The notes under the pieces were generated by a model. It searched no databases, had not been told where the DNA came from, and saw nothing but the letters and a program-made list of their open reading frames with translations. Source: Peronospora farinosa (lineage: Eukaryota; Oomycota; Peronosporomycetes; Peronosporales; Peronosporaceae). Taken from it: a stretch of DNA of 64,000 nucleotides. Where the stretch lies: the NCBI GenBank assembly GCA_947646735.1, contig CANTFK010000990.1, positions 558,001 to 622,000 of the forward strand, given 5' to 3'. The position numbers and the translations under genes were made by a program. Shown one piece after another: positions 31,221 through 43,222 of the stretch; the first letter of the stretch is position 1; each line of letters starts with the position of its first letter.

Positions 31221-33344
31221 ATGAGCGCCCCCGAAGCCGAAACGTTTGCTTTCTCGGCCGACATTAACCAGCTCCTGAGTCTAATCATCAACACGTTTTA
31301 CTCAAACAAGGACATTTTCCTTCGTGAACTTATCTCGAATGCATCAGATGCCCTTGACAAGATCCGGTACTCGTCACTAACTGATGCGAGTGTGCTCGAC
31401 ACGGACAAGAACCTTGAGATTAAGGTCATTCCAGACAAGGCCAATGGTACACTGACGATCCAAGACTCTGGTATTGGTATGACCAAGGCTGATCTTATTA
31501 ATAACTTGGGCACGATCGCCAAGTCGGGTACCAAGGCCTTCATGGAGGCATTGGCTGCCGGTGCTGACATCAGTATGATTGGTCAGTTTGGTGTCGGGTT
31601 TTACTCTGCCTATCTCGTGGCTGACCAAGTGGTTGTCCACTCGAAGCACAATGATGACGAGCAGTACGTGTGGGAATCTGCTGCCGGTGGATCATTCACT
31701 GTGAAGCCTGACACATCGGAGCCCATCCTACGTGGTACTCGCATTGTATTGAAGTTGAAGGAGGATATGCTGGAGTATTTGGAAGAGCGCAAGTTGAAAG
31801 ACTTGGTGAAGAAACACTCGGAGTTTATTGGCTTCCCTATCAAGCTTTACGTTGAGAAGACGGAGGAGAAGGAAGTGACGGACGATGAAGAGGAGGAAGA
31901 AGAGAAGGAGGGTGAAGATGACAAGCCCAAGGTAGAGGAAGTTGACGAGGAGGAGGAAGGTGAGAAGAAGAAGAAGACGAAGAAGATTAAGGAAGTGACC
32001 CACGAGTGGGACCACTTGAACAGCCAGAAACCTATCTGGATGCGTAAACCTGAGGACGTGACCCACGAAGAATACGCTTCGTTCTACAAGTCGCTTACCA
32101 ACGACTGGGAGGAACACGCTGCTGTGAAGCACTTTTCGGTGGAAGGTCAGCTTGAATTTAAGGCTTGTCTGTTTACCCCCAAGCGCGCGCCATTCGACAT
32201 GTTTGAGGGCGGTGCCAAGAAGAAAGTGAACAACATTAAATTGTATGTGCGTCGCGTGTTCATCATGGACAACTGCGAAGACCTCATGCCTGAGTACCTG
32301 TCGTTCGTCAAGGGTGTCGTTGACTCGGAGGACTTGCCGCTGAACATTTCGCGTGAGACGTTGCAGCAGAACAAGATATTGCGTGTGATTAAGAAGAACT
32401 TGGTCAAGAAGTGCCTCGAGATGTTTGCGGAGCTTGCTGAGGACAATGAGAAGTACAACAAGTTCTATGAGGCCTTTAGCAAGAACCTGAAGCTGGGCAT
32501 TCACGAAGACTCGACGAACCGCACGAAGATTGCCAAGCTGCTGCGTTACTACTCGACCAAGTCTGGCGAAGAGACGACGTCTTTGGACGACTACATTTCG
32601 CGCATGCCGGACAATCAGCCTGGTATTTACTACGTGACGGGCGAGAGCAAAAAGTCGGTCGAAAACTCGCCGTTTATTGAGAAGCTCAAGAAAAAGGGAT
32701 ACGAGGTGCTGTTCATGGTAGAGGCCATCGACGAGTACGCCGTGCAGCAGTTGAAGGAGTACGAGGGTAAGAAGCTTATCTGCGCCACCAAGGAAGGCCT
32801 CAAGATGGAGGAGACGGAGGACGAGAAGAAGTCGTTCGAGGAGGCGAAGGCTGCCACTGAGGGTCTGTGCAAGCTCATTAAGGAGGTCCTTGACGACAAG
32901 GTGGAGAAGGTCGAGATCTCAAACCGTATCGTCGAGTCGCCGTGTGTGCTGGTGACGGGTGAGTACGGCTGGTCGGCCAACATGGAGCGTATTATGAAGG
33001 CGCAGGCCCTGCGCGACAGCAGCACGTCGTCCTACATGTCGTCCAAGAAGACGATGGAGATTAACCCGTTGCACCCGATCATTAAGTCGCTGCGTGAGAA
33101 GGCTGAGGCCGACAAGAGCGACAAGACGGTGAAGGACTTGATCTGGTTGTTGTACGACACGTCACTGTTAACGTCGGGTTTCAGCCTGGACGAACCCACG
33201 ACGTTCGCCAACCGCATTCACCGTCTCATTAAGCTCGGTTTGAGCATTGACGACGATGACGATGTCGCCGACGAAACGATGGAGGACTTGCCTCCGCTTG
33301 AGGGTGAGGATGAGGAGGAGAGCACGATGGAAGAGGTGGACTAA
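31221..33344 (+). CDS. HSP90: Cytosolic HSP90 chaperone
   Basis: One exon, 707 residues, normal for cytosolic HSP90. The N-terminal GHKL ATPase has [16 protein letters not shown] (catalytic Glu and Asn), DSGIGMT and [16 protein letters not shown] highly charged Glu/Lys linker spans about residues 212-258. The middle domain has [18 protein letters not shown] with the ATP-contacting Arg. The protein ends in MEEVD, the binding site for TPR co-chaperones, which marks it as cytosolic. ATP-dependent folding and activation of client proteins is the established role. The ATG is preceded by an A-rich leader. Upstream heat-shock elements suggest stress induction. Confidence 0.98.
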   Translation: MSAPEAETFAFSADINQLLSLIINTFYSNKDIFLRELISNASDALDKIRYSSLTDASVLDTDKNLEIKVIPDKANGTLTIQDSGIGMTKADLINNLGTIAKSGTKAFMEALAAGADISMIGQFGVGFYSAYLVADQVVVHSKHNDDEQYVWESAAGGSFTVKPDTSEPILRGTRIVLKLKEDMLEYLEERKLKDLVKKHSEFIGFPIKLYVEKTEEKEVTDDEEEEEEKEGEDDKPKVEEVDEEEEGEKKKKTKKIKEVTHEWDHLNSQKPIWMRKPEDVTHEEYASFYKSLTNDWEEHAAVKHFSVEGQLEFKACLFTPKRAPFDMFEGGAKKKVNNIKLYVRRVFIMDNCEDLMPEYLSFVKGVVDSEDLPLNISRETLQQNKILRVIKKNLVKKCLEMFAELAEDNEKYNKFYEAFSKNLKLGIHEDSTNRTKIAKLLRYYSTKSGEETTSLDDYISRMPDNQPGIYYVTGESKKSVENSPFIEKLKKKGYEVLFMVEAIDEYAVQQLKEYEGKKLICATKEGLKMEETEDEKKSFEEAKAATEGLCKLIKEVLDDKVEKVEISNRIVESPCVLVTGEYGWSANMERIMKAQALRDSSTSSYMSSKKTMEINPLHPIIKSLREKAEADKSDKTVKDLIWLLYDTSLLTSGFSLDEPTTFANRIHRLIKLGLSIDDDDDVADETMEDLPPLEGEDEEESTMEEVD

Positions 33345-33811
33345 GTTTTTTGCTGGATAGTGGCTGACTGTGCTTAGCTCTTGCATTTTAGTGGTGAGAT
33401 TTAGTTTACATCTTCGTAGTTGAAGGTTACATATATTTACGATTCGCCTGCTACATGATACGTTTGTGATTTTTTCTTATGGCCTTTATTGGATGTGCAT
33501 GTATAGACGTGTAGAGCAATTCTTCGCGATGTCAAATGAGTTACTTGATGTCATCAATTCCTATCCATTAATCAATGGGTATGTACATGTCAAAACTATA
33601 TCGTGTATCCACGAAAGAAATAGTGAAGCCATCAAACAAGGTTACACAGCCCAGGACGAGCTCTCAGCCAGTCAATTTCATTGATATAACCTAAGTCCGA
33701 TTGTTTGTACACATTTCGTACCTTTTCGGGGATCGTAACCCTCTAAATGGCTACCATTCATCAGACCTAAAGCCGCCAAGTCGTTGAATCGCTCTCTTAT
33801 CGGTAGCAATT
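33345..33811. other. Intergenic region, nothing recognised
   Basis: Spacer between two plus-strand genes with HSP90 3' untranslated sequence and the promoter of the importin gene. No open frame with support. Confidence 0.4.
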
Positions 33812-36800
33812 ATGGACGTGGTGAGTCTACACAACATTTTACTGCACACATTTAGTAACGACGATACGGCGCGTAAAGCTGCAGAGGATGCTGTTGCAGG
33901 TTTACACACCGTCCCCGGCTCAGTGCAGCTCCTCATTCAGATCACTGTCGAGGTCAACGTAACACGCGAAATCCGCCAAGCAGCCGCCGTATCGCTTAAG
34001 AACTTAGTACATAAGTATTGGGAAGGCACTAGTGGCCCGGAAGGACAATGGAATCAAGTTATTAGCCCCGCGGATAAAGTACTAGGCCGTCAGAACGGCC
34101 TCGAGGCGCTTTTGGTGTCACAGGATCTGAGTATTCGGTTGTTATTAGCCGAGACTGTCGCGCACATTGCACGCTTTGATTTTCCTGTACGTTGAATCGT
34201 ATCTTTTGAGAGCTCTGGATACCAAAATGATGAGATTTTAATTGTTTATGTTTTGCTGCAATCATTGCAGGAGACGTGGCCAACACTTATCGACGATATC
34301 TGCAAGAATATTCAAAGTGGTGATGCCAGTCGTATTATTAACGCACTATTGGCGCTACGGCGTGTAGTGAAGAATTTTGAGTATCGCTCGGAGGATCGGC
34401 TAGCCCCACTCTTTAAGCTTGTGGAGGTCGTTTTCCCTATGCTGCAGAATATGATGATACAGATGCAGACCAACAATTCAATTGAAGCAGCACAAATGAT
34501 GCACCTTATTTTGAAGACATATTGGTCGTGTGTCAAGACAAACTTGCCTCCGCACATTGCACAGACTGAGCAAGTTGTGGCCTGGATGAATATCTTTCGC
34601 ATGGTGATTGCCAAGCCACTACCTGAAGCTAGTGAGAATGGTGAACCTGCTGGACAACCTACGGATGAGGAAGAACGTGGTAATTGGGCATGGTGGAAAC
34701 TGAAGAAGTGGGCGATGCAGATTCTCTGCCGGTTCTACACGCGCTATGGCAACCCCAAAAAGGCTGAGGAAGAGTACCTGCAGATGAGCACTATGTTCCG
34801 CAACCAAATTGCCCCAGAGATCCTCCCGTGTGTGCTCGAGACCCTTGCGTTGCGCAAGAATGGACGCTTCTGCACAGATCGCGTGGTGCAATTGGCTTTT
34901 GTGTTCCTACAGGAAGCAGTTGACTCGTCTGTCACGTACAAGCTGATTAAGCCCCATCTTGGCTTTTTGCTGTTTGAGGTTATCCACCCAGTACTGTGTC
35001 TGACTCCGAAGGATCTGCAGCTATGGGCCGAAGACCCGCACGAATTTGTACGCAAAACGAACGATGTGTTCGAGGACTTTCTGGATCCCGTGTACGCCGC
35101 GGCGAACCTGTTGGCCGACCTGTGCACAAAGCGTGGCAAGGATTGTTTGCCGAACGTGCTGTCTTTTTACAACAATACCCTGAACACGTACATTGCTGCT
35201 CCGGATGACAAGAAAGACTACATTCAGAAGGATGCAGCTCTGCACGCTATATTCTCACTGGACGGTGTGCTGACCAAGTCAAAGGCACACAAGGACCAGG
35301 TCGAGTCCATGATCATTACGCACATCCTGCCGGAGTTTAAGAACCCACACGGCTTCCTTCGCCTGCGTGCTTGTAAGATCTTTTCGCGTAAGTACATTGA
35401 AAGCATCAAGTTTAAGGATGAGCAGACATTGATCAGCATCGTCAACGGAATGCTAGACGCTATGTTTGACCCGGAGCTACCCGTACGTATCGAGGCCGCC
35501 AAGACGATTCGTTTTGTTGTGATGTATCCGCATTCGAACACCGTTGTAGAGGTGCTTCGTCCGCGTCTTCCCCAGATTTTGGAGCAGTTTTTTAGCCTAA
35601 TGGACGAGATTGGTAACGATGAGGTTGTCGTTGCTCTCGAACACATTATTGACAGATTCTCATCAGAGATCGGTCCGTTTTCATTGCAGCTGGTGGCCAA
35701 GTTCGTGGAGTTCTTTGGCCAGTTCACCGCTGTTGCCGAGGAAGACGAAGATGCCTCACTTGCTGCGGTGTCGTGCCTGGATGCGATTAACACAATCCTC
35801 ATGAGCATCCACAACCATCCAGAGCTATATGCTTTGCTGGTACCTGCGCTGGCGCCGGTCATCCATAAGATTCTCACAGACTTCGACTACGTCGAGTACA
35901 TGGAGAGCGGGATTGATATCTTGGGCTCGCTAGCCTTCTACAGCCACAAGATCGCGCCACAGCTTTGGGAACTCTTCCCACTCATCTTTGTGAGCTTCAA
36001 CGATTGGGCGTCTGATTATCTGACGAACTTTGTCCCGGTAATTGATAACTTTGTGGGTCGCGACACCGACGGTTTCCTGTCGGGCTTTGTTGCTGACCCT
36101 GCCACTGGAGCGAACGTGCGTTATCTGGAGCTGGTATTCAACATGGCCAAGACCGTGTTCGAGAGCAAGAGCGTGCAGGAGATCGACCTGTGTGCTGCTT
36201 GCCGGCTGTTGTACTCGCTACTGCACAACCTGTTCGGTAAAGTGGATGAGTGCATTCCTCCCATCACGCAAATGGTGTGCACGAAGCTGGCGGAGCCGCT
36301 TGTGGACTCCACCGCGCGCAACTTGCTCGGTGTGTTCGGCAGTCTGCTGCACTATAACCCAGCGCTCACCCTTGATGCTCTTAATTCCCTCGGTGCTGCT
36401 GACGGCGTTCTGAAAATCTGGCTGAGTGACCTGTCCCGGTACGACAACCACCTGGATCGAAAGCTTTTCGTACTGGGCGCAATGTCGATTCTGCGTGCGC
36501 CTGCTGACAAGATCCCGGCTGCCCTGGGCCCTCACATTAAGCAGCTGATCCAGGCCGCCATGAAGGTACTTGCCGAGTCTATCCAGAACCCGCCTGCAGG
36601 CATCTTGGAAGGTGGCGAGGAGGCAGAGGAGGAAGAAGGTGAGCAGCTCGAGGAGTTGCTGGAGAATGGCGGCTACGCCTCGAATGAAGACGCCGAGGAC
36701 GTGGTGGACGACCAGTATTACGCCATTTTGCGTCAGCTACGTGAGGAGGCGGGCGGTCAGTTCAGCTATGATGATGAGGGCGATGATGATTACATTAGCC

Positions 36801-36985
36801 TGCTGGACGAAGTGGACGAGGTGGAGTTTTTCCTGGGCTCGCTGCAGGGTTTTGCTCAAGCACACGGTCCCGAGTACCAGGCTTTGGGACTTGAAGCTGA
36901 CAGTACGATGCAACAGGCTTTGGTTCTTTTCCAGGCGGAGCACGTCAAGAGAAAGGAGGCCCAGGCTCAAAAGGTCCAGGAATGA
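33812..36985 (+). CDS. Importin-7/8-like nuclear import receptor (karyopherin beta)
   Basis: Two exons, 33812-34186 and 34271-36985, with a GT-AG intron of 84 nt; 1029 residues. An importin-beta N-terminal domain includes VNVTREIRQAAAVSLKNLVH, the Ran-binding family pattern. HEAT-repeat helices fill the rest, with stretches typical of IPO7/IPO8 such as WKLKKWAMQILCRFYTRYGN and EDPHEFVRKTNDVFEDFLDP. A very acidic segment lies near residues 910-965. It would carry cargo such as ribosomal proteins through the nuclear pore under Ran-GTP control. Length agrees with IPO7 (about 1038). It converges with the ATPAF1 gene, with 170 bp between stop codons. Confidence 0.92.
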
Positions 36986-37155
36986 GGGAGCAGCTGCAGC
37001 AGTAGACGATAGTTTTCTGTCATCTATAGCTGCTATGATAGCTAGCACCAGACAATGCTGAGAGAGAGACACGAGTGAGTGATGTGGTTTTTTAAGACAG
37101 ATACATTTTGTTTAACATATGCATCGGCTACTCAGCAAGTAATTGGTTGTCTTAT

Positions 37156-37806
37156 CTATTCCTCCATTACAGACTCCGAGATGTCCTTGAGCAGTAAACG
37201 ATAAGCTTCAAAATCAAATTGATCCGGCGTATTGTTAAACTTGTCGACGTGATGATAGAGTTTGTCGTGTTGGTAACTAATCAGCAATTGCTGGAGCAAA
37301 AGCTGCGACTCTTTCTTGTCCAACATGTTAATAACATCAGCACGAACCAAAGTCAAATTCTTTTCTGCTACCAAATTATCATACAATGAAATGACAACAC
37401 AAGGTGGTGCAGCATTGGGATTTTCTTTAAATGCATCCAAGTACGTGACCAAAAAGCACGACTGTTGGAATTGACACAACATGTTGAAAAATCCTTCTTG
37501 TCGGTAGACTGGAACGATAAAATAAGGTGCTACTGCAGCACGCTTTACTAAAGAATAAAACTCATTGGCTGTCAAAGTAGTAGCGATTGCATCGTCCTTA
37601 TTAACGTGAAAATCCTCCCAGATACGGCAAATTTGCCGTCTCGACTCGTTCTTTAGTAGCTCCAGCTTGACAATTTGTTCTAGAGAACGTGCGCCTGGGT
37701 ATGAAAAGCCAGCAGCAGATGATGTACTGGTAAAATGGCGCAGTATCAGCTGATGATGGTTAGAAGATAAGGCACAGCGAACGAGACGCTGCGTCATAAA
37801 CGACAT
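37156..37806 (-). CDS. ATPAF1: Mitochondrial F1-ATPase assembly factor ATPAF1 (Atp11)
   Basis: One exon, 216 residues. The N-terminus (MSFMTQRLVRCALSS and following) is basic and lacks acidic residues, a likely mitochondrial presequence. The ATP11 domain includes RSLEQIVKLELLKNESRRQI, FYSLVKRAAVAPYFIVPVYR and CFLVTYLDAFKENPNAAPPC. Atp11 binds the free F1 beta subunit and keeps it competent for assembly of the ATP synthase catalytic head. It is a little shorter than animal and yeast forms, mostly at the N-terminus. Confidence 0.9.
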   Translation of the reverse strand: MSFMTQRLVRCALSSNHHQLILRHFTSTSSAAGFSYPGARSLEQIVKLELLKNESRRQICRIWEDFHVNKDDAIATTLTANEFYSLVKRAAVAPYFIVPVYRQEGFFNMLCQFQQSCFLVTYLDAFKENPNAAPPCVVISLYDNLVAEKNLTLVRADVINMLDKKESQLLLQQLLISYQHDKLYHHVDKFNNTPDQFDFEAYRLLLKDISESVMEE

Positions 37807-38430
37807 GACAGGCTGGAAGACGATGGACTGCTAAGTAAAAAAAAACTTATAAAAACGTACCTAACAGTTTTTGTAAAAAATCAAAAAAAAAACCAGGTGA
37901 TCGCAATTATAGATAAACATTTTCGGTGTTTTGCAATATTGATAAAAATCTATGATTATAATTAATATTTTAACTAAAAGTCACGGGCACGTGCATGTCT
38001 CAGCAACGAGATCTGATTTTAATTGTAGAGTGCATATAAACGACTGTATGCGCTTAAAAATAAATACTGGATTTTTTTGTAGATGACGCAAATGACAAAA
38101 ATACGGTGATGTAAGTTTTGTGCCACTAGCCACTAATGTCATGTGCCTTGATTATTTTGCGGTGTGAAAAACGGCCAGCACTTGGTGGTCCACCAACGAT
38201 TTTGCAAGAAGATCCGCCACGTTGAATTAAAACGGTCCTTCGTCTCCATTAAGTATCATTTTCACTATACCATGTCTATACTATCTACGTTTACAAGGTG
38301 TTTCACGTAAATATCCAAGATCGGTAGCATCACCCGCCATTTCACATTGGACGTCACATCTCAATTTGCTCGGTTCGACGCACAAGGACCACAGCAATAC
38401 AAAGATCAAGAGAAATTCATTTCTGTCATC
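37807..38430. other. AT-rich intergenic region between divergent genes
   Basis: Contains A runs at 37837-37890 and otherwise AT-rich sequence; it carries the upstream regions of ATPAF1 (minus) and the second kinase-like paralogue (plus). No open frame supported. Confidence 0.4.
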
Positions 38431-39597
38431 ATGGCAGATGCACTTCCTGTTAAGCCCATGGCTACACCCACACCTATAGTAGCACCTCTCGAGTGGCCTG
38501 AAAACATGACGACCACTGAAGGCATCGTCCTCGCCGTCCTGCCCTTTATGGCACTCGTGCTGTGCTACGTCATGCTTCGACTCGTGTGGCGTGTTCCCAC
38601 GCCTCTTCCTGTCCGTTCAAATGCGCCTTCCTACGGCGCTACTGGTGAATCATTGCGCCCCATTACCGCCAAAAAAACGTCGCTGGTTGAAGAAGGAGAA
38701 GTGGCTGGAGACTATGAGGAACACTGGTACAATACCTTTGACATTGCGTTCCTTGTAGGCATGGCCATTTATGGCAGTGTAATGCTGGTCTTAACCTTCT
38801 TTTACGAGCCCCAATGGCTACTAGAATCTCATTTTTGGCTCATGCAATTGCCCAAACTCGTCGTCATGATGGTTGTGTCTCTTATTGGAGGAATCATCTG
38901 TCGTTGTTTCTGTGATGTTGACGAAAAGGGTTACATTATGACAAACAAGTCATCGAAATTCAAGGTCAATTACACGAGGAAACTCCAGCATTTTGCAGCG
39001 TACATGGTGCCATTGGTTATCAAGTCGAACTACCATGGCCCAATTGCTCTGGCCTGGGGTGATTTCTTTACAATGCTCGGCTTCCTCGTTCTTATCAAAC
39101 CAATTCGTGAACATTCCAAGTTTTTTATGCTGCAGTTCAATTCCCTGGACCGTCCAGAAGACCGTCCTAACACGCTCAAGTGGATCATTGTAGGCAACAT
39201 TGCACCGGGCATGTTCATTCTCATGTTCTTCAAGTGGCTCTTTGCTGCTCAAGGAGCACTGACGTTTATTCTTGTGTTCATTACGGGCATTGGTGATGGT
39301 CTAGCTGAGCCTGTGGGGATCACGTGGGGACGCCACAAGTATAAGACACGCAGCTGCTTTTCCAGGAACAAGTACACGCGTAGCTGGGAAGGCAGTGCGT
39401 GTGTTTTCCTGTCTGGTCTCGTCTTCCCTGCACTTCAGTACGCGGCTTTCGATAATTTCTGGCAAGTTTTGCTATCCATGTTGATTTTGGCGCCGACAAT
39501 GGCGTACGCGGAGGCTACTGCTCCACACACGATGGACACTCCCGTGTTAATGATCGGGTGCGGCGTCATTCTGTATGCGATCGTGAACCTCGTTTAA
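38431..39597 (+). CDS. Polyprenol/phytol/dolichol kinase-like membrane protein, paralogue 2
   Basis: One exon, 388 residues from ATG at 38431 (context ATCATGG); the frame is open further upstream but without an ATG. It has the same multi-span layout and kinase-family motifs as the gene at 23722-24864: NYTRKLQHFAAYMVP, FITGIGDGLAEPVGITWGRH and SWEGSACVF. The N-terminal 90 residues differ most between the two, the rest differs at few positions. The two genes lie about 13.6 kb apart in the same orientation. DNA identity is patchy, almost complete in the last 130 bp. Confidence 0.7.
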   Translation: MADALPVKPMATPTPIVAPLEWPENMTTTEGIVLAVLPFMALVLCYVMLRLVWRVPTPLPVRSNAPSYGATGESLRPITAKKTSLVEEGEVAGDYEEHWYNTFDIAFLVGMAIYGSVMLVLTFFYEPQWLLESHFWLMQLPKLVVMMVVSLIGGIICRCFCDVDEKGYIMTNKSSKFKVNYTRKLQHFAAYMVPLVIKSNYHGPIALAWGDFFTMLGFLVLIKPIREHSKFFMLQFNSLDRPEDRPNTLKWIIVGNIAPGMFILMFFKWLFAAQGALTFILVFITGIGDGLAEPVGITWGRHKYKTRSCFSRNKYTRSWEGSACVFLSGLVFPALQYAAFDNFWQVLLSMLILAPTMAYAEATAPHTMDTPVLMIGCGVILYAIVNLV

Positions 39598-39728
39598 GAG
39601 CTGTCACGTTGTTAGACAAGAGAGCTAGAAAGCACTAAACCTTTTTTTCTTAACATGTTTGACCAGCAACTACATCATGTGTCTACGTATTGCTTGCAGA
39701 GAAGGTCAATGTATCCGTCCGTTTGCTA

Positions 39729-40322
39729 TTACATGCCTCGAGATCTCCAGTTGCACAGATCCAAGTCATCCGATTCTTCACTGATTGACTGCTGCTGCTG
39801 CTTTTTTAGTTTCTTCTGCTTCTTCTTGTACTCATTCATTGCCATGACAGCTGCACTCGAGTCATCTTCCTCTTCGTCGTCATCAACCACATCATCATGT
39901 GCTTTTCTCTTCTCTCCATTACGGAGACACGTCACACGTTCAAGAATCATACGATATCTGTCCACGTACTTCAAATTCTCGAGTTGTTCAACCGCTTCGC
40001 GTTCTTTCGTCTCATTCACTTGTACCTTTTCTTCTTTGATCGACTGTTTCTCAACCTCCGCTGCGAATTCCTGAAACGCTTCCCATTCCGTCTCCAGCTG
40101 CTTCTTTGCTAATTGTTGTACGTCGACATGACGGGCCTTGGCATCGGCCAACGCGTCATCGAAAAAACCAATGGGGATCACGGATTTCTGCGGGACGGCA
40201 GATTTTGCTGTAGGTGGCTTTGCAATGATAGATGAATCACTCTTTTGACGTGATGCAGTCGCATTAGGCTTGTGCTTGGCTTCCTTCATTAACCGCCGGA
40301 TCTCATCTTGTGAACTGCCCAT
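39729..40322 (-). CDS. ZNF830-like coiled-coil protein without the zinc finger
   Basis: One exon, 197 residues from MGSSQDEI. The stretch IPIGFFDDALADAKARHVDV followed by a Glu/Gln-rich helix resembles the C-terminal region of ZNF830 (GFFDDPxxDAKxR). ZNF830 is a nuclear protein with links to pre-mRNA splicing. The N-terminal C2H2 zinc finger of the animal protein is absent here; the sequence upstream of the ATG is AT-rich with TAG repeats and does not look coding. The end has an acidic patch, a Lys/Gln run and a short Ser/Glu/Asp tail. Confidence 0.65.
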   Translation of the reverse strand: MGSSQDEIRRLMKEAKHKPNATASRQKSDSSIIAKPPTAKSAVPQKSVIPIGFFDDALADAKARHVDVQQLAKKQLETEWEAFQEFAAEVEKQSIKEEKVQVNETKEREAVEQLENLKYVDRYRMILERVTCLRNGEKRKAHDDVVDDDEEEDDSSAAVMAMNEYKKKQKKLKKQQQQSISEESDDLDLCNWRSRGM

Positions 40323-40746
40323 GACTTCGGTATTAATAATAGTTACACTATAGATAATATCACTACTACTATATATTTGTATAAATAATAGCACTACTAC
40401 TACTAATATGTATATGACATTTTGTCGATGAATTTTTCACCAACACTCATAACATAAATTACCGATAACATGTACAGGCAGATAAATTTCACACATCAAT
40501 TATAGTATATATTACGTCTGCGGATATCGTCACTAAGAGCTCAAAAAAACTACATAAATATTCCTACAATATTGAGCTCAATTGAAGAACGAAATCGAGA
40601 TTCCGCGTATCGTTTTGTCCTCGTTTTTGTCACTGCGGCCGTTACATTTGAATGAGGTCGATCCAGCACATAACGAAGCATTCATGACAAAAGTCATTGC
40701 TGTATCTCTTGCAAAACCTTGTGACTAAGCGGTCTTGCAATTGTCT
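40323..40746. other. AT-rich intergenic region
   Basis: Includes (ACT)n-type triplet repeats near 40360-40405. No gene seen. Confidence 0.4.
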
Positions 40747-42858
40747 CTACTTCCGAGTACCAGAAACGGTCGTGATGGGTGGGTCCGGGGTGGTCGAAGG
40801 TTGAGCTGCAAGGAACTCGGCTACAGATTGAGGACTTGACTCTGACAAAAGCAAATCTTGGATACTTCCAGCAAGAGACGGAAGACTCACGGGGGTACCA
40901 TGAATGTCTTTTGAGATGGCAGCAATAGCTTCAGTTTTGAAAGCAGAGGCAGTCGTCAAATTGTCTCTTCTTTCTGCTCCGTCGTTGAAAATCGGCAGTC
41001 TCTCGTGTTCAGCCAAGAAATTGACGTACTCATGAATGTACTGCTGCATGTAGAGCTTCACTTGTTCTTGCTGTTCACGGAAAATGGTCTGGGGATGAAT
41101 GGGTTCATCATTTGCATCCATTCGAAGCAAGCCCAAGCTTTTCTCACCAATTGTTGGAATAGAGACAATGTCCATGTCCTCTTGTCCTTCGCTAGGCCGG
41201 TTACGCTTGGTTAATGACTCGCTGTCCGGCATGGTTTTTACGTCACTCCGACCTTGATCGTTTTGCTTTCGCTTCGAGCCGCAGCTACTGGCATCGGATT
41301 GAGAGTCACTGCTATCGTCAGACATGTCACTATTGCACGTCTCAGGAGATTTCATGGCGTCAGTATTGTCACCTTCGACACAGGAAGACATCACTTCGGT
41401 CTTCACGTAATCAGCGGCGTCGGTAAGAGGCTGGGAAGGCTTGGTCTCATCTCCATTAACGTTGCACGCACTAGCTTTTGGTGTCGTAGGGATTGATGCT
41501 GTGCTACGCGTTTTCCACCGAAATAAAGGCTTTCGGGAGCTGGATAGCTGCAACTTTTCGATCAACCCAACGCTAACCAAGACATTGGCTACGTCGTACA
41601 GTCGGCGAATTTTGGCTGTTGTGACGAGACATCCATTAATCTAGCAGCAATATAAATGAACAACAGTGACGCAACGTACTTTTCAAAAGACGATCCTCTA
41701 CATTTTCGCTGTCTTCCATTTGAATGAGCTGCTTGGCAGCTTGATCCAGCGGGATTATGCAGTCCTCCTACGGATACAAATGTAATAAGTGTTAGCCACG
41801 ATCAGTGTGAAAGTCTACTTGAAATGACGTACCTTTTCCAAGAAGAGCTGGACAAACATTTGACTCAACTTTGATAGTGATTTGCCTCTCCGTCTGTCAC
41901 CTGTACACGACAATAATGTGTCATGAGCTCCTTGTTTGATCCAAAACCTTTACGATCCAACTTACTTCTAAAAGGTGGACACTCTGTTTTACTCGAACCA
42001 GTTGGTAACGATTGTTGTACTTCAGCATATCGTTGCTTTACAACCAATATATCCAGGTGCATATTCAGTAAAACACATGTGACAGAAACGCTATAGATAA
42101 ACACTACCGACCTACCTTCATCTCGTTAACGGATGTTGGAAGTGCTACTAATCCGTGCCAATTGTACAGGTTCTTACTCTTTCGACTCACAAGGTGAATA
42201 CTCTCTAGAATATTTACAATATCATAGATCCGCCTTCTCTCAACCCCCAGCTCTGTAGCTGCTCGATCAAGACAGATTTCTGAGATTTTGTTATCGCAGT
42301 GCAGCTTGAGAAAACTACATACAAAAGCAACAGCAACAATCACCATCTCTCAGTATCCCTCTCTGTACTGTTCTATCTCTCCTTCACGTACTTTTCACAA
42401 AGCAGTCCAAGCGACTTTTCCTTCCGATTGTACTCTCGAAAAGGAAAGAACGTGACTTTGTTCCCATCCATTCTCAAGTCCTCGTTCTTGGCGCTTCTCT
42501 CGCCCTCTTTCAACATCTTTGAACCTTGATCGGCATCGATTTTGACTGGAATATGTCCCATTCCCGCTGTGTCCGCGTCCATCCACGCTGTTTTAATCTG
42601 TCTCTTCGCTGACGTCCCCACCTTTTTCGGAGCTCTACGTACGTATCTCGACTTTGCTTTAGGCTTAAAAGCTGCACACATTTTATTCTCTTGGTTGGTA
42701 TTGCCTGTAAGTAGATGCATCATAGCAGCTGCAGCTTCTGTACGATTGGGACTCGGTTGGATACTGAAAGTTCCGACGATGGGGACGCTGCCAGGTGTGA
42801 GTGGTGGCAGCTTTTGGGCTTTGCAATGGATCGGACTCATCGTGTCCTGGGCTGCCAT
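40747..42858 (-). CDS. Atypical E2F transcription factor (E2F7/8-like, two DNA-binding domains)
   Basis: Six exons on the minus strand by my reading: 42858-42392, 42314-42116, 42035-41966, 41900-41833, 41767-41702, 41640-40747; 587 codons, introns of 61-80 nt with GT-AG ends. The first winged helix is split across exons 1-2: [12 protein letters not shown], then [20 protein letters not shown] and [14 protein letters not shown]. The second runs over exons 4-6: [20 protein letters not shown], then [20 protein letters not shown] and [10 protein letters not shown]. Two tandem E2F domains and no DP or RB-binding region fit atypical E2Fs that repress cell-cycle genes without DP. The 40747-41500 tail is acidic and Ser-rich. 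The exon 5 donor (AAT|GTAGAG) is the least certain. Confidence 0.85.
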
Positions 42859-42928
42859 TGTGAAATATCGACAGTGACGAACTGAACAATGGACATGTCC
42901 AGGGAGATTCAAAGCAAGTGTCATTGAC

Positions 42929-43010
42929 GCGCCAAAGCCGCTGATTGGTGGAATCAAAAACAAATTTCAAAAATGTGACCGCGGGAAAGTTTAGCTCCTC
43001 CCGCCAAAAA
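42929..43010. promoter_or_regulatory. Bidirectional promoter with three E2F-type sites and a CCAAT box
   Basis: GCGCCAAA (42929-42936), GCGGGAAA (42981-42988) and CCCGCCAAAA (43000-43009) all match the E2F consensus TTTSSCGC/GCGSSAAA on one strand or the other. ATTGG at 42944-42948 is a CCAAT box on the minus strand. They lie in the 364 bp between the E2F gene (minus) and the RING gene (plus), so E2F autoregulation is likely. Confidence 0.65.
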
Positions 43011-43222
43011 GAGACACGACAAGCAGAAAAATGTTGTCCGAAGGCGGCGACTTCGTCTTTTACTACTATAAAAGACTATTTATCAGTAATATTATCATGA
43101 CTGTACTACACATATATTTAATGTGGACACGGTAGCTATAATATAATTATGCTCACTCATACTGCTGAAAAAAATAATACAAATTGTTTAGACAACCAAT
43201 AGAAAAGAATCAAGTATACGCC

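Noticed and set aside
31728..32504. 258-codon open frame antisense to HSP90
   Set aside because: Caused by the strong codon bias of HSP90 (Leu/Val-rich shadow); no start context, no domain, fully inside a known gene. Other antisense frames in HSP90 and the importin gene are rejected for the same reason.
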